Shown: positions 45,096 to 57,681 of the stretch, piece by piece
How the letters are laid out: every line of letters begins with the position of its first letter
Numbering within the stretch: position 1 is the first letter of the stretch
Assembly (NCBI RefSeq): GCF_000332235.1
Contig: NZ_CM001775.1
Span: 2,572,230-2,636,229, forward strand
From: Geminocystis herdmanii PCC 6308
GTDB taxonomy: Bacteria; Cyanobacteriota; Cyanobacteriia; Cyanobacteriales; Cyanobacteriaceae
Direction of reading: 5' to 3'
Length of the DNA: 64,000 nt
Position numbers and translations under genes: made by a program
Notes under the pieces: generated by a model
Databases searched by the model: none
What the model saw: only the letters and a program-made list of their open reading frames with translations
What the model was told of the DNA's origin: nothing

Positions 45096-46316
45096 TCAAA
45101 TGGTAAAATCTGCAAATTTTTCGATACAACGAGCAAAAATTTCTACTCCCAAACTCAACACAGTTTCATCAAAATCAAAACGAGGATGATGATGAGGATA
45201 GTTTAACCCTTTTCCTTCATTGGCAGAACCTAAAAAGAAATAACAACCGGGTATTTCTTGTAAAAAGAATGACATATCTTCCCCCCCCATAGTCTGACAT
45301 TCAGGCACAACTCCTAAAGGGGTTTCTACTACTTCTAACGCTACGGATTTAACTAATTGAGTAATACGAGAATTGTTGATCACTGGGGGATAAAGTTGCC
45401 AGTAGTCAAGTTCATATTTTGCCCCGTGACTCTCACAAATTCCTTTAATAATTGCCTCGATTCTCTCACCGATTAATTTTTCTAGTTTAGGGTTAAAATA
45501 ACGCACTGTACCACTCATTTTAGCGGTATCGGCAATGACGTTTAAGGCTGTACCAGCATGAAATTGTCCTACTGTCACCACCGCAGAATCGATGGGACTT
45601 ATATTTCGAGATACGATCGACTGTAAACCATTAATAATTTGTGCACCTAAAACCACCGAATCAACGGTTTGATGGGGCATTGCACCGTGTCCTCCCTTCC
45701 CAAATAAGGTACATTTAAAACACTCCACCGCCGCCATTAATGCCCCCTCCCTAACTCCGATCGTACCGACGGGTAAGTTATTCCACAAATGTAGTCCTAT
45801 AATAGCGTCCACACGAGGATTAGTTAACACCCCTGCTTCAATCATCGGTTTAGCACCACCTGGTCCTTCCTCCGCAGGTTGAAAAATAATTTTAACTGTT
45901 CCTTGCCATTTATCTCGATTGTGGGCTAAATAGTGGGCAATGCCGAGGGCGATCGCTGTATGTCCATCATGACCGCAACCGTGCATAATACCTTTATGTT
46001 TGGAGCAGTAAGCCACCTGATTTTCCTCTTGAATGGGTAAAGCATCCATATCGGCACGAATGGCTAAAACTTTCCCCTCATGGTTACTGTGAATAGTGGC
46101 AACAATGCCTGTTTTTGCAACTTGGGTTTGATAATCAATACCCCAATCGCTGAGTTTTTCGGCAATAAAATCGGCGGTTAATATTTCTTGAAAACCCAAC
46201 TCAGGATATTGATGTAGTCTGCGTCTCCAGTGTACTAATTGGGGTTGTAGTTGTGCAATTTCTGCTCTAATTGCCGATGATTCGATCGAATAATCTAAGG
46301 TGATGGTATTAGACAT
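45096..46316 (-). CDS. M20D amidohydrolase (hippurate/IAA-amino acid hydrolase-like)
   Basis: A 406-residue M20 peptidase: RRRLHQYPELGFQE, AIRADMDALPIQEEN, MHGCGHDGHTA (metal-binding), PAEEGPGGAKPMIEAG, and C-terminal YPHHHPRFDFDE. It hydrolyses N-acyl or amide-linked amino acids; substrate unknown. Normal length. Confidence 0.88.
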   Translation of the reverse strand: MSNTITLDYSIESSAIRAEIAQLQPQLVHWRRRLHQYPELGFQEILTADFIAEKLSDWGIDYQTQVAKTGIVATIHSNHEGKVLAIRADMDALPIQEENQVAYCSKHKGIMHGCGHDGHTAIALGIAHYLAHNRDKWQGTVKIIFQPAEEGPGGAKPMIEAGVLTNPRVDAIIGLHLWNNLPVGTIGVREGALMAAVECFKCTLFGKGGHGAMPHQTVDSVVLGAQIINGLQSIVSRNISPIDSAVVTVGQFHAGTALNVIADTAKMSGTVRYFNPKLEKLIGERIEAIIKGICESHGAKYELDYWQLYPPVINNSRITQLVKSVALEVVETPLGVVPECQTMGGEDMSFFLQEIPGCYFFLGSANEGKGLNYPHHHPRFDFDETVLSLGVEIFARCIEKFADFTI

Positions 46317-46429
46317 AAAATTTATATAATGGCTACTTCTATTGATTGTATCACATCGAATTATGGAGTTTAGAAGGCGGTGGATTAATTTACCCCTTGA
46401 TAAACTCTCATTGCTAAGAAAGATTTGAA

Positions 46430-47542
46430 CTAGATTAAAGCATCAGCAGTGGTAGGAGAAGAAGCCATTTGTTCTAGTTTTTCCTGTTGATCTTGTCCTA
46501 TACAAGCCTGTATCACATCTTCTATTTTTCCTTCTAAGACAGTATTGAGATCAAAGTTTCTTCCTAATCGATGATCCGTAGCTCGATTATCTTTATAATT
46601 ATAGGTGCGAATTTTCTCCGATCGAGAGCCAGTACCCACTTGAGAACGGCGTAAATCCGTTACTTCACTTTGTTGCTCCTTCATTTTGATGTCATAGAGT
46701 TTTGCTCGTAAAATCTGCATAGCGCGTTCACGGTTTTTTAACTGCGATCGTTCCTCCGTACAAAAAACCCTAATTCCCGTTGGTTTGTGCATCAAATCCA
46801 CCGCCGTTTCTACCTTGTTCACGTTTTGCCCACCTGCACCCCCCGATCGAGCGGTTGTCATCTCAATGTCTTTAGGATCAATATGAACCTCCACTTCATC
46901 CACTTCAGGCATGATTGCCACCGTTGCCGTAGAAGTGTGAACTCGTCCTCCCGCTTCCGTTAAAGGTACACGCTGAACTCGATGAACTCCTGCCTCAAAC
47001 TTCAGTTTACTATAAACACTATCCCCCGTAATTTCCAAAATTGCTTCCTTAAACCCCCCCATTTCCGCAGGAGACTCACTCAACAACTTCACATTCCAAT
47101 TCACCGTTTCGGCATAACGAGAGTACATCCGCACTAAATCCCCGGCCCAAATACTAGCTTCATCTCCCCCTGTACCTGCTCGAATTTCCAACATAATGTT
47201 TTTGTCATCATTAGGATCACGAGGTAATAGTAATAGTTTGAGTTGTTTTTCTAAATCCTTGATTTGTGCGTCTAACTCCTCAATTTCTAACCCAGCTAAC
47301 TCCTTCATTTCTGGGTCTGCGTTAGACTCTTTATAGATTTCCCTTGCACCCTTTAAATCTTCTTGGGCTTTTTGCCACTCTTGATAAGCTATTACCGTAT
47401 CTTCTAAGGACGATCGCATTTTTGCCACTTTTTGCAATTCATCGGGATTAGTCGCAATATCTGGGTCTCCCAAACGGCGAGTTAATTCCATAAAGGTACT
47501 CTCAACGGACGCTAATTTGTCTAATAGATAAGATTCAGCCAT
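46430..47542 (-). CDS. prfA: peptide chain release factor 1
   Basis: A 370-residue RF1 with the GGQ peptidyl-hydrolysis motif ([14 protein letters not shown], about 235-248) and the RF1-typical end. It ends translation at UAA/UAG. Start ATG 47542 gives [10 protein letters not shown], the normal N-terminus. Confidence 0.95.
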   Translation of the reverse strand: MAESYLLDKLASVESTFMELTRRLGDPDIATNPDELQKVAKMRSSLEDTVIAYQEWQKAQEDLKGAREIYKESNADPEMKELAGLEIEELDAQIKDLEKQLKLLLLPRDPNDDKNIMLEIRAGTGGDEASIWAGDLVRMYSRYAETVNWNVKLLSESPAEMGGFKEAILEITGDSVYSKLKFEAGVHRVQRVPLTEAGGRVHTSTATVAIMPEVDEVEVHIDPKDIEMTTARSGGAGGQNVNKVETAVDLMHKPTGIRVFCTEERSQLKNRERAMQILRAKLYDIKMKEQQSEVTDLRRSQVGTGSRSEKIRTYNYKDNRATDHRLGRNFDLNTVLEGKIEDVIQACIGQDQQEKLEQMASSPTTADALI

Positions 47543-48046
47543 AATATACTTAAAATAAACTATAAATAATTGTTTTTGATGTTAAGACTATGTTTTAAAT
47601 TTGATTCTTTGTACATCAATTTATAAAATATGTCCAAGACAATTAGTCATTCTTAGACATAGAAAATAAGGATTTTTTCTACCATTTTAACAGATTTATA
47701 ACACCGCTCCTAAAAACTTGAACAAACTTGGACATCATGAAAATAAGTAGGGGTTGCTGAAAAAGTTTTTTGATGAGGATAGGTATTAGGTGTTAGGTAT
47801 TAGGTTAAAGAATGAAAAATCAAGGTTTTGAGCCTTTGCATAATATAAAAAAATATAGAGATATTATTAAAAATAAGGTCAAAAGTGTCGAATTTTTGAA
47901 TAAAAATCCTTAAAATTGCGCACTTTTTTCTTAATGTATTATGCCTAAACCCTTGATTTTAATAGCTTTCTGAGTTATTCAGCAAACCCTCGAATAGCTT
48001 AGGTACGGTTTTCCCCCCTTGTCCACTTTCCCCGTGAAAAGCAATC
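47543..48046. repeat. 504-bp gap with family B repeat
   Basis: About 47755-47840 holds TGCTGAAAAAGTTTTTTGATGAGG followed by GGTATTAGGTGTTAGG-type units and AAAAATCAAGGTTTTGAG. Reversed relatives lie at about 30380-30478 and partial ones at about 18370-18400, 63100-63120 and 37735. No gene seen in the gap. Confidence 0.7.
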
Positions 48047-50065
<2,019 letters not shown>

Positions 50066-50228
50066 TTAGATATATTTTCTAGTTATAACAAAATCAATGA
50101 TCGATCGAAAACTTAGATTTTGCATCATAGCTTTACTCTTGAGTAAGTCAAGATTATAGTTATATTAGGGGAAAGAGATTTAAAAGAACAAAAAAGATTA
50201 GTTGAGTAATCATTAAGAGTAAGATAAA

Positions 50229-50468
50229 ATGAATATACAAGAAACAGTGCTAGATAACTTAAAGGATTTAACCGTTGACAAACAAAAAACAGTGCTAGAT
50301 TTTGTCAAATTTTTAAGATTTCAACAGGAGACTCAAACCCCTTCCAATTATACTTTAAAGGGATTATGGGCTGATCTTGATTTTTCCGTAACGGAAGATG
50401 ATATTACTTCTATTAGACAAGAAATGTGGAGTACTTTTGCGGAGGATTTAGATGAATTAGTTCTATAG
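50229..50468 (+). CDS. antitoxin (DUF2281/VapB-like)
   Basis: A 79-residue protein, about 30 residues of which (VLDNLKDLTVDKQKTVLDFVKFLRF) match the DUF2281 type helix, followed by an acidic tail that would bind the toxin. Contains its own internal duplication: TVLDNLKDLTVDKQKTVLDF. It overlaps the PIN toxin by 13 bp. Confidence 0.75.
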   Translation: MNIQETVLDNLKDLTVDKQKTVLDFVKFLRFQQETQTPSNYTLKGLWADLDFSVTEDDITSIRQEMWSTFAEDLDELVL

Positions 50469-50845
50469 TACTTGATACTCATGCTGTTATTTGGTATTTG
50501 TTGGAGTCTCCAAAATTGTCTGTTAACGCCTTGAAAGCAATCGATTCCGCCTATATCATTTACTTTAGTGCTATTACAGTCATCGAAATAACTTATCTAA
50601 CGGAAAAGGAGAAAATTCCTCAACTAGCATTGAAACGTCTTTTAATTGCCTTAAATGAGCCTTCTGGTAATTGGAAAATTATACCCATAGATTTAGATAT
50701 AGCCTTGTCTTTATCTGAAATCGATCGACAGATAGTGCCAGAAATGCCCGATAGAATTATAACGGCTACAGCGTTATATCTGAATCTTCCTCTCGTTACC
50801 CGTGATACTAAAATTACAGCATCAATTGTTAATACTATTTGGTAA
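50456..50845 (+). CDS. PIN-domain toxin, non-standard ATT start
   Basis: The PIN motif LDTHAVIWYLL, with the catalytic Asp, is upstream of the first standard start (TTG 50498). In the same frame the open reading begins after a TGA at 50453 with ATT 50456, giving (I/M)SSIVLDTHAVIWYLLESP, the usual toxin N-terminus. GGAGG at 50441-50445 is 10 nt before it. So either ATT is used as an initiator or an ATG has mutated to ATT and the toxin is silenced. Rest of the protein: IDRQIVPEMPDRIITATAL with the other acidic residues. About 129 residues. Confidence 0.75.
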   Translation: MSSIVLDTHAVIWYLLESPKLSVNALKAIDSAYIIYFSAITVIEITYLTEKEKIPQLALKRLLIALNEPSGNWKIIPIDLDIALSLSEIDRQIVPEMPDRIITATALYLNLPLVTRDTKITASIVNTIW

Positions 50846-50995
50846 GACAACTCCTCATTTCTCCTTCCCAATTCCTAATTCCTTGAGAGATAGTTTAAAT
50901 CGTGCTAAACTGTTAAGAACGATCGTTCTTGATAAAAAGATCATTTAAGGGCTAAAAACCCAAAAAAAAGCCTTAAACAGAGGAATTATATATAA

Positions 50996-52936
<1,941 letters not shown>

Positions 52937-52940
52937 TTGT

Positions 52941-52968
52941 AGGGTGGGCAATGCCCACCTTTTTTTTA
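52941..52968 (+). terminator. Rho-independent terminator of gyrB
   Basis: GGTGGGCA and TGCCCACC form a perfect 8-bp stem around one base (A), followed by a run of eight T's (52960-52967). It begins about 5 bp after the gyrB stop. The same GGTGGGCAATGCCCACC is a common cyanobacterial repeat. Confidence 0.85.
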
Positions 52969-53000
52969 TTCATTAATCAAAAATAATTTAATAAAGAATT

Positions 53001-53177
53001 ATGGAAATACAAACATTAATTAATGATGCGATGAAAATAACAGGTTTAAAAACCGAAAAAGAAGTAATTGAATTAAGTTTAAAAACTTTAATTAACCTTA
53101 AACAACAAGAAAAAATTAAAGAATTTAAAGGAAAATTAAAATGGGAGGGAAATCTTGAGGAAATGAGGTTTGATTAA
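53001..53177 (+). CDS. VapB-type antitoxin
   Basis: A 58-residue protein too short for most gene lists: MEIQTLINDAMKITGLKTEK then EVIELSLKTLI, the ribbon-helix-helix of VapB/DUF2191, and GKLKWEGNLEEMRFD. Its stop overlaps the PIN gene start in TAATG (53175-53179). Confidence 0.82.
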   Translation: MEIQTLINDAMKITGLKTEKEVIELSLKTLINLKQQEKIKEFKGKLKWEGNLEEMRFD

Positions 53178-53566
53178 TGATTTTAGTCGATTCTAGCGTC
53201 TGGATTGATTATTTTAATGGTAGTGAAACAGAGGAGGTGAGAAAATTAGATTTATATTTAGCAACTCATCCCGTAGCCATTGGAGATATTATCTTAACTG
53301 AAGTGTTACAAGGGTTTAAAAACGATCGAGATTATCAAACAGCAAAAACTTTATTAACTTCTCTAACTATTTATTCTTTATTAGGTATTGAATTAGCCAT
53401 AAAAAGTGCAGAAAATTATAGATATTTAAGAAAACAAGGCATTACTATTAGAAAAACTAATGATGTAATTATTGCCACTTTTTGCATAGAAAATAATCTT
53501 CCTCTCCTGTTTTCCGATCGAGATTTTCAACCTTTTATCAACTACTTAGATTTGATTCCTGTCTAG
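53177..53566 (+). CDS. VapC-type PIN ribonuclease toxin
   Basis: A 129-residue VapC: MILVDSSVWIDYFNG, EVLQGF with Glu, KTNDVIIATFCIENNLPLLFSDRDF. Catalytic acidic residues present. Coupled to the VapB antitoxin. Confidence 0.9.
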   Translation: MILVDSSVWIDYFNGSETEEVRKLDLYLATHPVAIGDIILTEVLQGFKNDRDYQTAKTLLTSLTIYSLLGIELAIKSAENYRYLRKQGITIRKTNDVIIATFCIENNLPLLFSDRDFQPFINYLDLIPV

Positions 53567-53741
53567 TTGAAGTACATTTGTGCTATGAGTAATTTCCGCC
53601 TTTTTCTTTTGGTCAATAATATAAACATCCAACAAATTTAATGTAATCAAAACATGACTATTATGTAACTATTATTATTGTTTTTTCTGTTAATATGTGA
53701 TAATTTATTAAAAATACTAATAAAATAGAACAAAGTAACTA

Positions 53742-54938
53742 ATGATAATCAAACAAGTTATCTGTACCTTGCTTACTACGATTCTTTTCATCGTATCAAA
53801 TTCGATGTATTGGACTCCTTCTGCCTTTGCGTTGTCTTCAGTAAATACATCTTTTCAAACTGATAAACTGGCATTTAACAATACAAAAGACGGTGTTTTA
53901 GAAATCACAGATATTGAAAATGAAGGTAAATCTGTTTTTAAGTCATCTGTTCTTCAAAAAGTAGGAAATTTGAAAAATTCTGTCCCCGATTTACATATTG
54001 TTGAAACAGCAACAGGATTGAAAAATAAAGTTTCCGACATCAATTTGGTAGAGAAGGCAACAAATTTGAAAAATTCTGTACCTGACTTACATATTGTAGA
54101 ACAAACTCAAAAGTTAAAACAAGTTATTGCCGATATTGATCTTGAATTAAGTAGTAAAGAACTTCAAGATTTTTACGCTACAAATATTGTACAAAAAGGG
54201 GAAAATTTAAAAAATAATATTCCCAATCTTCACCTAAGCGAAAAAGCACAACAACTCAAAAAATCCATTTCTGATCAAGATTTATTAGCTCACGCAAATT
54301 CTATTAAACAGGCTCTATTATCTGTAGATATGAGTACACAATTAGGTCAATTCCGTAATTCATTATCAGACATTAATTTAGCAGGAAAATCCGATGCGAT
54401 TAAAAACTTTGTTTCGGGTATTGATATTCCGATCGCTGCAAAAAAAGTTCTCTCGAATGTTTCTATGTTAAAGGCAACAGAAAAGTTTTTATCACTTACA
54501 CCTGAAAATTTTTGTAACGCCTATAATAACTATGCCAATGGTGAAGATAAAACAGCTTGGATTTTGATTGAAAAAGGAGCGGTAACAGCTTTTACTGTTT
54601 TTCAAGCTATTTCCTCCGCTTCAGCAGTGGGTGCTGGACCATTAGCTGGATATGCAGGTATGGCTTCAGCCGTATCTCAACTAGGTATAGGTGGTCTTGT
54701 AACTTCTATGGCAGGATTTTTTGGTAGTAGTGCTACGGGAGCAGCCGCAACCGCAGTGGTAACTTCGGCAGTAGGCGGTCCGATTGTTATGGCTATTATT
54801 TTAGCTGGAGGTATCGCTGTTGTTAATATTGGCAAACACCAAGTAGCCAATTTTGCCTTTGATAAAATTAATAATTATGCTGGAGGTTTAAATGAATATG
54901 CTCAACAATATTGTCAATCTATGATTACATCTAATTAG
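53742..54938 (+). CDS. exported repeat protein with hydrophobic C-terminal domain, unknown
   Basis: A 398-residue protein. Signal peptide at about 1-30 (TILFIVSNSMYWTPSAFA). Residues about 70-250 are degenerate repeats of roughly 20 residues: LKNSVPDLHIVE(T/Q), LKNKVSDINLVE, LKNNIPNLHLSE, LRNSLSDINL, IKNFVSGIDI. Residues about 255-398 form a hydrophobic, Gly/Ala-rich domain (TAFTVFQAISSASAVGAGPL, VVTSAVGGPIVMAIILAGG) like a membrane-inserting hairpin, with two cysteines (about 264 and 392). Not recognised; the layout suggests coiled repeats plus a pore-like or anchor domain. Confidence 0.65.
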   Translation: MIIKQVICTLLTTILFIVSNSMYWTPSAFALSSVNTSFQTDKLAFNNTKDGVLEITDIENEGKSVFKSSVLQKVGNLKNSVPDLHIVETATGLKNKVSDINLVEKATNLKNSVPDLHIVEQTQKLKQVIADIDLELSSKELQDFYATNIVQKGENLKNNIPNLHLSEKAQQLKKSISDQDLLAHANSIKQALLSVDMSTQLGQFRNSLSDINLAGKSDAIKNFVSGIDIPIAAKKVLSNVSMLKATEKFLSLTPENFCNAYNNYANGEDKTAWILIEKGAVTAFTVFQAISSASAVGAGPLAGYAGMASAVSQLGIGGLVTSMAGFFGSSATGAAATAVVTSAVGGPIVMAIILAGGIAVVNIGKHQVANFAFDKINNYAGGLNEYAQQYCQSMITSN

Positions 54939-55142
54939 AGTCTGGTATTTCTTTGCAAGGTAATGGTTTTCAACAAACAATAAACCGCCTTGCAAGAAAT
55001 CAATAGCTAAAGCGATGCACTGTATCTCGACTACGCTCGATAACCGAGTTCAAGTATCTGCTAAAGCGACTTTAAAAAATACAATATAATTGATTTAGGT
55101 TAATCATACAATGATGTAATAGCTATCAATAAGAAAAAAATC

Positions 55143-55727
55143 ATGATTGCTCAACTTGAAAAAACTTACTACTCAGTAGATGAATATTTGGAGTTAGAAG
55201 AAACTGCCGAATATAAAAGCGAATACCATGACGGGGAGATTATTGCCATGACAGGAGGTACAACTAATCATAATAAAATAGCGGGTAATTTGTATTTTCA
55301 TTTTAAATCTGCTTTCAGGGGAAAAAGTTACGATATTTATATCAATGATGTGCGTCTTTCTATCCCCCTTGAGAGACGTTATACTTACCCTGATATTATG
55401 ATTATCAAGGATCGAACCATATATGAAAGAGATAATAAAACAACCGTAACTAATCCCCTCGTAATTATCGAAGTTTTATCCAATTCAACACAAAATTATG
55501 ATAAGGGAGAAAAATTTAAAAGCTATCGTTCGATCGAATCTTTTCAAGAATATATTTTAATAGATCAGTATAGTTTTTCTGTGGAACAGTTTATCAAAGA
55601 ATCTGAAAATGAATGGAAATTTAAAGAGTATTTAGGGGAAAATCAGACATTAAAGTTAGGAAAAATTGATTTTGATATATCATTTGCGGATATTTATGAA
55701 GGAGTTATGTTTAATGAAAATATTTAG
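55143..55727 (+). CDS. Uma2-family PD-(D/E)xK nuclease-like protein
   Basis: A 194-residue Uma2 (DUF820) protein: SVDEYLELEETAEYKSEYHDGEIIAMTGGT, YTYPDIMIIKDR with PD, IIEVLSNSTQ with (D/E)xK-like site. The family is hugely expanded in cyanobacteria; biological role unclear. A fragment similar to its C-terminal part follows at 55804-55869. Confidence 0.88.
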   Translation: MIAQLEKTYYSVDEYLELEETAEYKSEYHDGEIIAMTGGTTNHNKIAGNLYFHFKSAFRGKSYDIYINDVRLSIPLERRYTYPDIMIIKDRTIYERDNKTTVTNPLVIIEVLSNSTQNYDKGEKFKSYRSIESFQEYILIDQYSFSVEQFIKESENEWKFKEYLGENQTLKLGKIDFDISFADIYEGVMFNENI

Positions 55728-55803
55728 TTTTCCTATCTTCAAGTCTCCATGAAATTCTATGACAAAATGGTGTTGTTCGATGCCGAAGGCACGCTGCACA
55801 CCC

Positions 55804-55869
55804 GAATCTTTTCAAGAATATATTTTATTCGATCGAGACAGTTTTGACCTAGAACAATTTATGGAGTAA
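55804..55869 (+). pseudogene. C-terminal fragment of a second Uma2 gene
   Basis: Encodes ESFQEYILFDRDSFDLEQFM, E, stop, similar to SIESFQEYILIDQYSFSVEQF of the preceding gene. Only 22 codons remain. It overlaps the tail of the convergent hydrolase gene by 11 bp. A remnant of duplication or partial deletion. Confidence 0.7.
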
Positions 55870-57301
55870 ATTTTAAAAATTCATCGATGAGAATTACTTC
55901 CCCTGTTACATTAGTTGGATCGATACTGGAATCTATAATAGTGGAATTACTAGGAGTAACGGGATTACTAGGAGTAACGGGATTAATTGGATTATTAGAG
56001 GTAACAGGTTTCGGAGTAACCGAATTAGTAGAGGTAACAGGAGTAACGGGATTAATTGGAGTAATCGGATTAGTCGAGGTAACGGGAGTAACTGGATTAA
56101 TGGGTTTAACGGGATTAACCCTTGCAATACGCTGGGATTGATAGGGAAACAGAGATTGAAAACTAGATTTTCTGTCCACTTTCAATTCAGGAGTTTTATT
56201 CCACATACTACCATAGAAAAAGAAAGCAATTCCTAACTTTTCCCGTCGAACGGCTAAGGCTTTTTCTCTCACAAATTCTATGGGGGTTATACGATTAGTT
56301 AATCCTGTTAAAATAGCTATTCCTACAGGAATTTTTTGCCTTGCTTCCCTGATTTCTGGACGAGTAATTTCCCTTTGAAAAACAGCAAAATCCGATCGAT
56401 ATACTTGAATAATTAACTCATCAATTAAGTCTTTTCTTACCCAATCTAACCAATCTTGTAAAAATGAATTATAGGCAGGTTGGTAAGGATTCGGAGAAAT
56501 AGACAGAATTTTATTGGGGTTTTGTGCCTTAATTTTTTGGTTAAGTTGTGCCACAAATTCTGTTAGCTTATTGGCGCGCCAACGCATCCATGCCGGATTG
56601 TTATGATCATTAGGAGGATCGAGCTTTGTTTCTTGTTTGTAAAGATTTTTAGTATAATTATCATAACCAAGGGTGACAGGTAAACACAAATGATCATCAA
56701 ATTGAATACCGTCGATGTCATAGGTGTTAACAACTTCCATGACTAAATCCGTGATAAATTTTTGTACTTGTGGATGGAAGGGATTAAGCCAAACCACTTC
56801 TCCTGCCGCACTATAGGTTGTTTTTGTGCCATCTCGTGCTTGAGTTAGCCAATTAGGGTGTTTTAAAGCTAATTCTGAGGTAGGAGGCGCCATAAAACCA
56901 AACTCAAACCAAGGTAAGACTAACATTTTATGACGATGGGCTTCTTGTATCAATTCCTTTAATGGCTCTTGTCCTTGTAAACCTTTGTGTACAAAAGGTT
57001 GTATTCCTGCTTCTCTTGCCACTTTGCTAGGATAAAGGGCATAACCTGAATTCCACACTACGGGATAGATGGTATTAAAATGAATAGACGCTAAATTAGC
57101 CATGGCTTCTTTCATTTTTGGTCGATCGAGTAGTGTATCAGTATCACTGGTGGTTAACCACACCCCTCTAATTTCTGGAGTATTTTGAGAAAGAACAGGA
57201 ATAGTATTTATTAGTAAGATACTAAAGTAAGAGGCAAGAAATAAAGATAAAAGTTTAAATAGACGCAAAGAAAACCGTTGACGGACAAAAAAACTGATCA
57301 T
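55859..57301 (-). CDS. exported GHL10-type glycosyl hydrolase-like protein with Pro/Thr-rich tail
   Basis: A 480-residue protein. Signal peptide (about 1-39, ending VLSQ), then GHL10/DUF187 TIM-barrel (about 43-345: EIRGVWLTTSDTDTLLDRP, YDIDGIQFDDHLCLP, ILSISPNPYQPAY). Then about 75 residues of 5-residue repeats NPVTP/NPITP/TSTNP, and an end DEFLKFTP. The tail may span the wall. Carbohydrate substrate unknown. Confidence 0.85.
   Translation of the reverse strand: MISFFVRQRFSLRLFKLLSLFLASYFSILLINTIPVLSQNTPEIRGVWLTTSDTDTLLDRPKMKEAMANLASIHFNTIYPVVWNSGYALYPSKVAREAGIQPFVHKGLQGQEPLKELIQEAHRHKMLVLPWFEFGFMAPPTSELALKHPNWLTQARDGTKTTYSAAGEVVWLNPFHPQVQKFITDLVMEVVNTYDIDGIQFDDHLCLPVTLGYDNYTKNLYKQETKLDPPNDHNNPAWMRWRANKLTEFVAQLNQKIKAQNPNKILSISPNPYQPAYNSFLQDWLDWVRKDLIDELIIQVYRSDFAVFQREITRPEIREARQKIPVGIAILTGLTNRITPIEFVREKALAVRREKLGIAFFFYGSMWNKTPELKVDRKSSFQSLFPYQSQRIARVNPVKPINPVTPVTSTNPITPINPVTPVTSTNSVTPKPVTSNNPINPVTPSNPVTPSNSTIIDSSIDPTNVTGEVILIDEFLKFTP
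55945..56115 (-). repeat. tandem NPVTP-coding repeat
   Basis: 15-18-bp imperfect units of GGAGTAACGGGATTA type (reverse strand NPVTP). Encodes the Pro/Thr linker-like tail of the GHL10 protein. Confidence 0.8.
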
Positions 57302-57388
57302 TGTATAGATTATTCTCTATAGTTTAAGAGGTGAAGATTTGTTTTATTCTATCAAAATCTTCGTCTTTTTGCTTCGAGTATAACTTAT

Positions 57389-57620
57389 ACCTCAGTTCGA
57401 TGCAAGAATATCCGACTGAGGCAGGTAACAGGTAACAGGTAACAGGTTTGATTTTCAGAAGATTATATTATTTAATTCAAAAATTTACTTCGACTTCGCT
57501 CAGTACAAGAAAAACAAAAAAATCAATTAAGATATATTTTTTATCAATTCTTTAACCCTTTCCGATACCTGACACCTGACACCTTTACACCACCGAAAAT
57601 TTTATGGTTCACTCAGGTAA
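57389..57620. repeat. dispersed intergenic repeat, family A copy 2 (reversed)
   Basis: Starts ACCTCAGTTCGATGCAAGAA and ends TTATGGTTCACTCAGGTAA. Reverse of the sequences at 23497-23686 and 62894-63088, with an inserted ACTTCGACTTCGCTCAGTAC segment and CAGGTAA units (57421-57450). The gap 57302-57681 has no gene. Confidence 0.8.
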
Positions 57621-57681
57621 CTGATGATCGAAAAGTCAGGGAATGTTATAGTAACTAAAGTAATTGCTCTTAATCTTAGTT

